A model generated the notes under the pieces. That model was given only the letters and a program-made list of their open reading frames with translations. It searched no databases and was not told where the DNA came from. DNA of 13,618 nucleotides, from the NCBI GenBank assembly GCA_000818945.1, contig KN805392.1:166721-180338 (forward strand), given 5' to 3'. The position numbers and the translations under genes were made by a program. This stretch comes from Schizochytrium sp. CCTCC M209059. Taxonomy: Eukaryota > Sar > Bigyra > Thraustochytrida > Thraustochytriidae. This document shows positions 9,617 to 13,618 of the stretch, one piece after another. The number at the start of each line of letters is the position of its first letter. Within the stretch, counting starts at the first letter, position 1.

Positions 9617-10468
9617 CTATCGATCAAGCTTATTCTTTGCAGCACGTAGGAGCTTCCTGCTTTCTTTGTCAAAATGCTGCGTGAGACGATGCATGACGGT
9701 CTTCGGTTTGTTGTGATAAAGCTTTGCATTGCTGACGATGAGCTGCACGTCGCGCTCAAACTCGGCAAAGGTCTTGTATCGGCCAGCACTAACACGGTCC
9801 TTCACCTTGGAGAGATCCATCGGCTCCTTGATCTTGTCAAAGTACTCGAGAGGTACGACCTGCCCCGAGGGCTCCAACCGAACGGCAAACGGATTGTCGA
9901 ATGGATATCCAGAATGTTTGAACGGCGATTTGTGAAAACGGATACGCAGAAGGCGGTTCACGGTTTCCTGCAGAATGTGCCCAAGTCGAGACGGGGTCTC
10001 CCCTGCATCCGTGCGAGGTCGTTTCGCAGGCGAGCCTGATGTTTCGCGAGAAGCAGACGTTGTAGCTGTAGCAGTGTTCTCCTCTTTCACCGATGCAGGT
10101 GGTTTCGGGAGCTTGATGTTTATTTTGATGCTAGAAGCGCGTTTTAAAGGCGCACGCGGGGGAGGTGGACCGCGTCGAATGGCGCCGAGTGTGAAGCTTC
10201 GCTTGAGCTCAGCTTCTGGGAGGCGCTCAAACTGGATGTTGACAGGGGGTCTGACGTTATCGATGAGCCAGCGAAATCGATTCCTCTCGTTGGCAACAAA
10301 GTCTGCACGCTCCGTGAGCTCTGGGTCCTGCGCGCCTGCTGTCACTACGGCGTCACCCAAGTAACTCATGTAGTCTTGGGGCAACACGCCGTGCGCTGAC
10401 AGCCAGGCCTCGGCGGCACGCTCCACGCCATCGCGCGTTTGTGGAGCTAGAAGCAAAGGCACATCCAT
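9617..10468 (-). CDS. Single-bromodomain nuclear protein, 283 aa
   Basis: The ATG at 10468-10466 has G at -3 and G at +4, and an in-frame TAG lies a short way upstream, so this start is well supported. Residues 1-100 form a charged, partly helical region with no family I can name. Residues 101-160 are a Pro/Ser/Thr-rich linker with basic patches, including AKRPRTD (148-154), a likely nuclear localisation signal. Residues about 164-277 are a bromodomain: helix Z (ILQETVNRLL), a YPF shelf (188-190) where WPF is usual, the ZA-loop YFDKIKEPMDL (209-219), helix B (YKTFAEFERDV) and the end of helix B, NAKLYHN (247-253). Bromodomains bind acetyl-lysine on histones, so a role in chromatin reading or transcription is expected. 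The usual YN acetyl-lysine contact reads YHN here, so the binding Asn may be shifted by one residue. It has no introns and is convergent with the coiled-coil gene. Confidence 0.9.
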   Translation of the reverse strand: MDVPLLLAPQTRDGVERAAEAWLSAHGVLPQDYMSYLGDAVVTAGAQDPELTERADFVANERNRFRWLIDNVRPPVNIQFERLPEAELKRSFTLGAIRRGPPPPRAPLKRASSIKINIKLPKPPASVKEENTATATTSASRETSGSPAKRPRTDAGETPSRLGHILQETVNRLLRIRFHKSPFKHSGYPFDNPFAVRLEPSGQVVPLEYFDKIKEPMDLSKVKDRVSAGRYKTFAEFERDVQLIVSNAKLYHNKPKTVMHRLTQHFDKESRKLLRAAKNKLDR

Positions 10469-10499
10469 GACGCGCGACGTATCTACCCTCTGCCAGGTG

Positions 10500-10513
10500 G
10501 CTGGCTAGCCAGC
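10500..10513. promoter_or_regulatory. 14-bp perfect palindrome upstream of the bromodomain gene
   Basis: GCTGGCTAGCCAGC lies about 32 bp upstream of the bromodomain ATG and reads the same on both strands. It could be a dimeric factor site or a leader hairpin, but no known site is recognised. Confidence 0.35.
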
Positions 10514-10834
10514 TGGTCGCACCTCACCTCGTGTCGTCCCCCTCCCTTTTCGTCTCCCTTCGTGCGACCTTGCGGCTCGGTCAGTCTTTGCGCGCGAGCC
10601 CGCGCTATGCATGCGCACTCTTAGTCGCTCGCTCTCTTGCAGGTATGATGGACGATCCTCGAATGAAAGAAAGAAAACGAATTAATTAAAGAAGAAGAAA
10701 AAAAATAGGCCTTTGGCCTACTACCTACAATCCGTATTGGGTTTGCGCATGCAGGGAGGGATTGATTGATGAACGGACGTTGGCTCTCATTCCTTTTGGT
10801 GAGTGACCGATGACAATCATTTGTTGCATGATAC

Positions 10835-11101
10835 TCAGATTCTTAGATCGTCACCGTGACGGCCGCGCCTCATCGCTTCAATCAAAACAAGATTCTGGTA
10901 CACCAAGGTGACAACGGGGAGGGAGCAATAGGCCCAAGCAAGGCCTTGCCTTGACGTCAAATACTTTTCGGGGTCGATGGACAAGTGGAAAAAGAGTGCT
11001 CGCAGGCGTGCTTCGAACCTCGGCGTTTTCCCTTTGAGCCATCGATTTACCCGTCGAAAAGCACTCTTGTTGCCGATGCAGGAATTTAAGCACACGCGCA
11101 C
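10835..11101 (-). other. Possible gene remnant or unrecognised terminal exon
   Basis: An 88-codon open stretch ends in a TGA and has no ATG at its 5' end. Its translation looks protein-like, with mixed charged and hydrophobic segments such as RFEARLRALFFHLSIDPEKY and LPVVTLVYQNLVLIEAMRRG, rather than the skewed composition of antisense shadows. On the same strand, TTTTGCAG ends just upstream and could be an acceptor. I recognise no family. It could equally be chance. Confidence 0.15.
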
Positions 11102-12317
11102 GCATCATGTTGCATCTGCAAAATGGCTGCCCCACATTATAAGGCTGAAAGCGTAGGTACAAATGGGGAGATTCTCGTTCTATGAGCCCTCTTCCTTTTT
11201 TACCATTAACGCGCCAAATATAGATTGAAAAGGCCGACGTCACTTCCTTTTCAAACATTTTTTAAGACTTTCTTTCTTCGCGAGAACGCAAGTCAGTAAA
11301 TAAGCAAGAGGGAGAAGAAACCTATGCAATGTTCAGATGATGATTGGTTTGCGCGACTCAACTTTCTCGGCGCGACAGCGGATTTGGAGAATGAGATGAC
11401 CTCGTCTCTCAAATCTCCGCTTCGCCGGGACGCCATTCGGGTGCACACGAAAGGATTGCTGAGCGATCGCACAAGCGAGTCGTTAATTAACATGCACCGG
11501 CAAACAAAGAAACAAACAAGCAGATTAATTGTCTACAGCACGATAGGTGCCTCGGGACCACTCGAGCGTACTATTATGAAAAGAAAGGCAAGCAATGAAT
11601 AGTTCGTTTCTGAAATTCAAAACTCATTAGAAACAAGATGATTGAGTGGTGTCGGGTAGAGATTATTCGTAGGATAAGCATGCCTCCCTCTCTGACGGCT
11701 CATCGCTGTCCCAGTCTAGCTCGAGCAATGAACGACATTTTCGTCGAGAATCCATGCCTATCAACATTTCCGCGCCTCGATCTCCTACCTACTAGCACCT
11801 AACCAAGCGCGGGAATCCCAATATAACGACTTTGTGCTCATCCCGAAGCTCAACCGTTAAAGAATTGCGGGACTCGATATGCCCGTCCGGTCTCTCGCAG
11901 GGATCAGCACACGCGTGCGAATATCAATAAGCGTAAATCACAAGACCACGAAGTAAAAGCACCGACATCTGATTCGCACAACAGGTAAAGTTTGTGCAGT
12001 GAAAGAATCAAGCGCACGCATTTACCACGAAAGGTTAAGCACGTCTCCCTGATCGAATGCCGAGTCAAATTAGCTGCCGGACTCCCAAGTCCTCAGAACT
12101 GCGCCCACGAAAGATTGATGTCCAAGCTTCATCATGGCGCAATATAGTCCTGGCCCTTATCACAGCCTCTATGAGGAGGAAAAGAGAGAGAAGATTGTTG
12201 GCCTAGATCAGATAAATCAATCACCTATCTTACTTCCTCCTCACCCGCTTGACAGTGGCATCTGAGACCCCGCTCCTTCTGCGCGACTAGACGGCTGCGT
12301 GAGCGCCGGCGGCCCAG

Positions 12318-12415
12318 CCGCGCACAGGTGACGGGGACGCCCGTCTGCCTGTGCGCGCTGAGTTGGCCGCACGCAGGCAACGGGGACGCCAGCTTACCCG
12401 CGCGGCCTGAGCCGG
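12318..12415. repeat. Diverged 49-bp tandem duplication
   Basis: Units 12318-12366 and 12367-12415 align without gaps at 35 of 49 positions and share ACGGGGACGCC and CTGAG. Of the 14 differences, 11 are transitions. Confidence 0.75.
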
Positions 12416-12428
12416 CCGTCGGCGCCGG

Positions 12429-12477
12429 AGAGAAATTCGATTCGAAGAGACATCCATCAGGGATCTCTGATTTCTCT
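12429..12477. repeat. Imperfect hairpin within the left-arm insertion
   Basis: AGAGAAAT (12429-12436) pairs with ATTTCTCT (12470-12477). An inner stem pairs AGAG and ATCC (446-455 of the 12-kb block) with GGAT and CTCT (461-468). No known RNA family is recognised. Confidence 0.5.
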
Positions 12478-12660
12478 CTTTTCTACGCAGCAGTCGCTTT
12501 CGGGTGCACACGAAAGCGAGCCACCGCGAGCCTTCGCTACGCGACGGAGACCGAGGGGCGCGAAAGCTCCCGCCTCCCCGCGTGCAAGGACGCGAAGAGT
12601 ATTCTTCTATTAAGAATCTAAGTTTTCGGACGTGAACATATCACGTTCGCCCCGCGCCTA

Positions 12661-12690
12661 GCGTGTACGAGTCGTTCGACGCGTACACGC
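12661..12690. repeat. 9-bp stem hairpin specific to the left arm
   Basis: GCGTGTACG (12661-12669) is the reverse complement of CGTACACGC (12682-12690), with a 12-nt loop. The right arm reads straight through at the matching place (GCGTGTCCCC), so this hairpin was gained in one arm or lost from the other. Confidence 0.75.
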
Positions 12691-12735
12691 GCGCCGACCC
12701 CGACTTGTTCGGGCTTCGCCGGGCGCGACCACTCT

Positions 12736-12968
12736 AAAACTTTTCCGTGCGTAATCATTTCCAAAACAATTTATGAATTTCTAATTCTAATACCTAAAAG
12801 TAAATTTCAAGTTTACTTTTATATATGTATTTATCAAAATAAAACTTATCTAGAGTATTATTGATATTCTATAATTTTTTTTAAAGAATATATTTTGATA
12901 ATGATGTATAAAAATTGCATTTGATAACAGTATGTAATTATTTTTGATTTATCTATCTATAAATCTTG
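12736..12968. other. AT-rich core of the inverted repeat
   Basis: About 233 bp with only about 43 G or C by hand count, between very GC-rich inner arm ends. It contains two perfect inverted repeats: AAAAGTAAA (12796-12804) with TTTACTTTT (12812-12820), and TTATCAAAATA (12831-12841) with TATTTTGATAA (12891-12901). No gene. Such a core is a natural hairpin loop, DNA-unwinding element or structural site; which of these is unknown. Confidence 0.85.
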
Positions 12969-13497
12969 GAGTGGTCGCGCCCGGCGAAGCCCGAACAAGT
13001 CGGGGTCGGCGCGCGGGGACACGCTAGGCGCGGGGCTAACGTGAGTGATATGTTCACGTCCGAAAAACTTAGATTCTTAATAGTATTCAATACTCTTTGC
13101 ACGTGACAAAGGCCAGGACTATATTGCGCCATGATGAGGCTTGGACATCTATCTTTCATGTGCGCAGTCAGGACCCGGAAGTCCGGCAGCTTAATCGATT
13201 CAACATTCGACCAGGGAGTCGTGCTCAACCTTTCGTGGTGATTGCATGCGCTTGAATCTTTCACTGCACTTTTGCCAATGTGCGAATCAGTTGTCGTTAC
13301 TTTCATACTTGTGATCTTGCGATTTGCGCTTAATGATATTAGAACGCGTGTGCTGATTCCTGCGAGAGACCGGACGGGCAAATCGATTCCCTTGGTTCTT
13401 TAACGGTTAGACTTCGTGACAAGCACGAAGTCGTTATGTTGTGATTCCCGCGCTCGGTTAGGTACTGGTAGGTGAGCGAGGCGCGGAAATGTTGATA
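12969..13497 (-). repeat. Right arm of the inverted repeat
   Basis: The reverse complement of the left arm without its 417-bp block. A minus-strand open frame of 142 codons runs through it into the core (12953-13381), but it starts at TTG. The matching left-arm frame starts at ATG (11879) and stops after 23 codons. The arm is therefore treated as non-coding repeat. Confidence 0.85.
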
Positions 13498-13618
13498 ACG
13501 CTTGGCCAAGTAAAGTTAGAACGCTTAGAAAGCTCATTAATTAACTATCTGTACAAGGAAGGGTATCTCTGTGATTGCGAGGACTTGTTGTCGACGATTT
13601 GCGTATTTTCTTTATTTG
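13498..13618. other. Right flank of the element, no feature seen
   Basis: The last 121 bp show no open frame of note, no similarity to the left flank of the element and no RNA gene. A TTAATTAA lies at about 13538, a motif that also occurs at about 10681 and 11482. Confidence 0.6.

Larger units (their letters stand above)
10469..11758. other. About 1.3-kb region without a convincing gene
   Basis: The part near 10469-10640 is probably the bromodomain promoter and leader: pyrimidine-rich on the plus strand (purine-rich in the gene's own direction), with no TATA box. A small hairpin TAGGCC-TTT-GGCCTA lies at about 10708-10722. Two overlapping minus-strand frames (10878-11258 with ATG, 126 aa; 10835-11101 with only GTG, 88 aa) and a plus-strand ATG frame (11324-11602, 92 aa) are open, but none shows a domain, signal peptide or clear coding bias. 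Base composition is close to even, lower in GC than the two genes. Confidence 0.5.
12164..12580. repeat. Extra 417-bp segment present only in the left arm
   Basis: In the left arm, TATCAC (ending 12163) is followed by this block and then CGTGCAA (12581). In the right arm the corresponding TGTCAC and CGTGCAA are adjacent. The block is GC-rich in its middle, contains a 49-bp tandem duplication and a hairpin, and has no obvious terminal repeats or target duplication. It is either an insertion in this arm or a deletion from the other. Confidence 0.75.
11759..12735 (+). repeat. Left arm of the inverted repeat
   Basis: It pairs with 12969-13497 in inverse orientation. Shared landmarks include CCGTCCGGTCTCTCGCAGG near 11883, CCACGAAAGGTTAAGC near 12027, CATGGCGCAATATAGTCCTG near 12134, TTAAGAATCTAAGTTTT near 12610 and the inner CCCGACTTGTTCGGGCTTCG near 12698. 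It differs from the right arm by a block of about 417 bp (12164-12580) and by a small hairpin insertion (12661-12690). Confidence 0.85.
11759..13497. mobile_element. Foldback-type element: long inverted arms around an AT-rich core
   Basis: Reading 11759 rightward and the complement of 13497 leftward gives the same sequence, starting TATCAACATTTCCGCG, and the match runs through both arms to the core. Excluding an insertion in the left arm, the arms are about 550 and 529 bp and agree at roughly four positions in five by eye. No transposase frame is present and no clear target-site duplication is visible next to the ends (ATGCC before, ACGCT after). The simplest reading is a decayed non-autonomous foldback or long-TIR DNA element, or an inverted duplication with a spacer. 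Confidence 0.7.

Noticed and set aside
10631..10645. Splice-site-like TCTTGCAG|GTATGA on the plus strand
   Set aside because: There is no coding frame on either side and the following ATG opens only 14 codons.
11324..11602. 92-codon plus-strand ATG frame
   Set aside because: No recognisable domain or coding bias, and an overlapping minus-strand frame of similar quality. Length is within chance expectation.
12287..12621. Short frames on both strands in the left-arm block (74 and 97 codons)
   Set aside because: They overlap a tandem repeat and a hairpin, show no domain and are absent from the other arm.
12953..13381. 142-codon minus-strand gene in the right arm
   Set aside because: It starts at TTG, runs into the AT-rich core, and the matching left-arm sequence stops after 23 codons, so the frame is not conserved between the two copies.
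1..13618. tRNA, rRNA, CRISPR or bacterial operon features
   Set aside because: No cloverleaf with a GTTCGA-type arm, no rRNA core motif, no regularly spaced repeats and no ribosome binding sites were found. The gene style is eukaryotic.

Overview
The window looks like nuclear DNA from a GC-rich, intron-poor unicellular eukaryote. The signs are two long, almost uninterrupted reading frames with eukaryotic-style start contexts, a bromodomain protein, a very large tail-anchored coiled-coil protein, convergent genes with their own 3' regions, and no ribosome binding sites or operons. A stramenopile protist such as a thraustochytrid would fit, but this is a guess from style, not from a recognised marker.

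Layout. Positions 1-580 are upstream and leader sequence, with a CA repeat, a long pyrimidine tract, a (TGCC)6 repeat and a possible 5' UTR intron (GTATGT donor at 31, TGCAG acceptor ending at 389). Positions 581-9321 (+) encode one giant protein of about 2899 residues: acidic N-terminus, one TPR-like motif, long coiled coils separated by disordered linkers, and a single C-terminal membrane segment. Its frame is broken once, at a perfect 41-bp tandem duplication (3854-3936). The duplicated unit contains AGGT, so the duplication itself creates a 41-nt GT...AG intron (3870-3910), and removing that intron restores the ancestral frame exactly. Positions 9322-9616 are a short convergent intergenic gap. 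Positions 9617-10468 (-) encode a 283-residue single-bromodomain nuclear protein.

Positions 10469-11758 have no convincing gene. Positions 11759-13497 form a large foldback structure. Two diverged inverted arms (11759-12735 and 12969-13497) flank a core of about 233 bp that is roughly 80% A+T, in sharp contrast to the GC-rich surroundings. The left arm carries an extra segment of about 417 bp (12164-12580) that the right arm lacks. No transposase is visible, so it is most simply a non-autonomous foldback or long-TIR element, although its layout also suggests a hairpin-RNA source or a structural chromosome element. Positions 13498-13618 show nothing recognisable.

The two genes are not obviously linked in function. 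The coiled-coil protein should act as a membrane-anchored cytoplasmic tether or scaffold, and the bromodomain protein as an acetyl-lysine reader on chromatin. The most interesting items are the duplication-born intron candidate and the foldback element with its AT-rich core.
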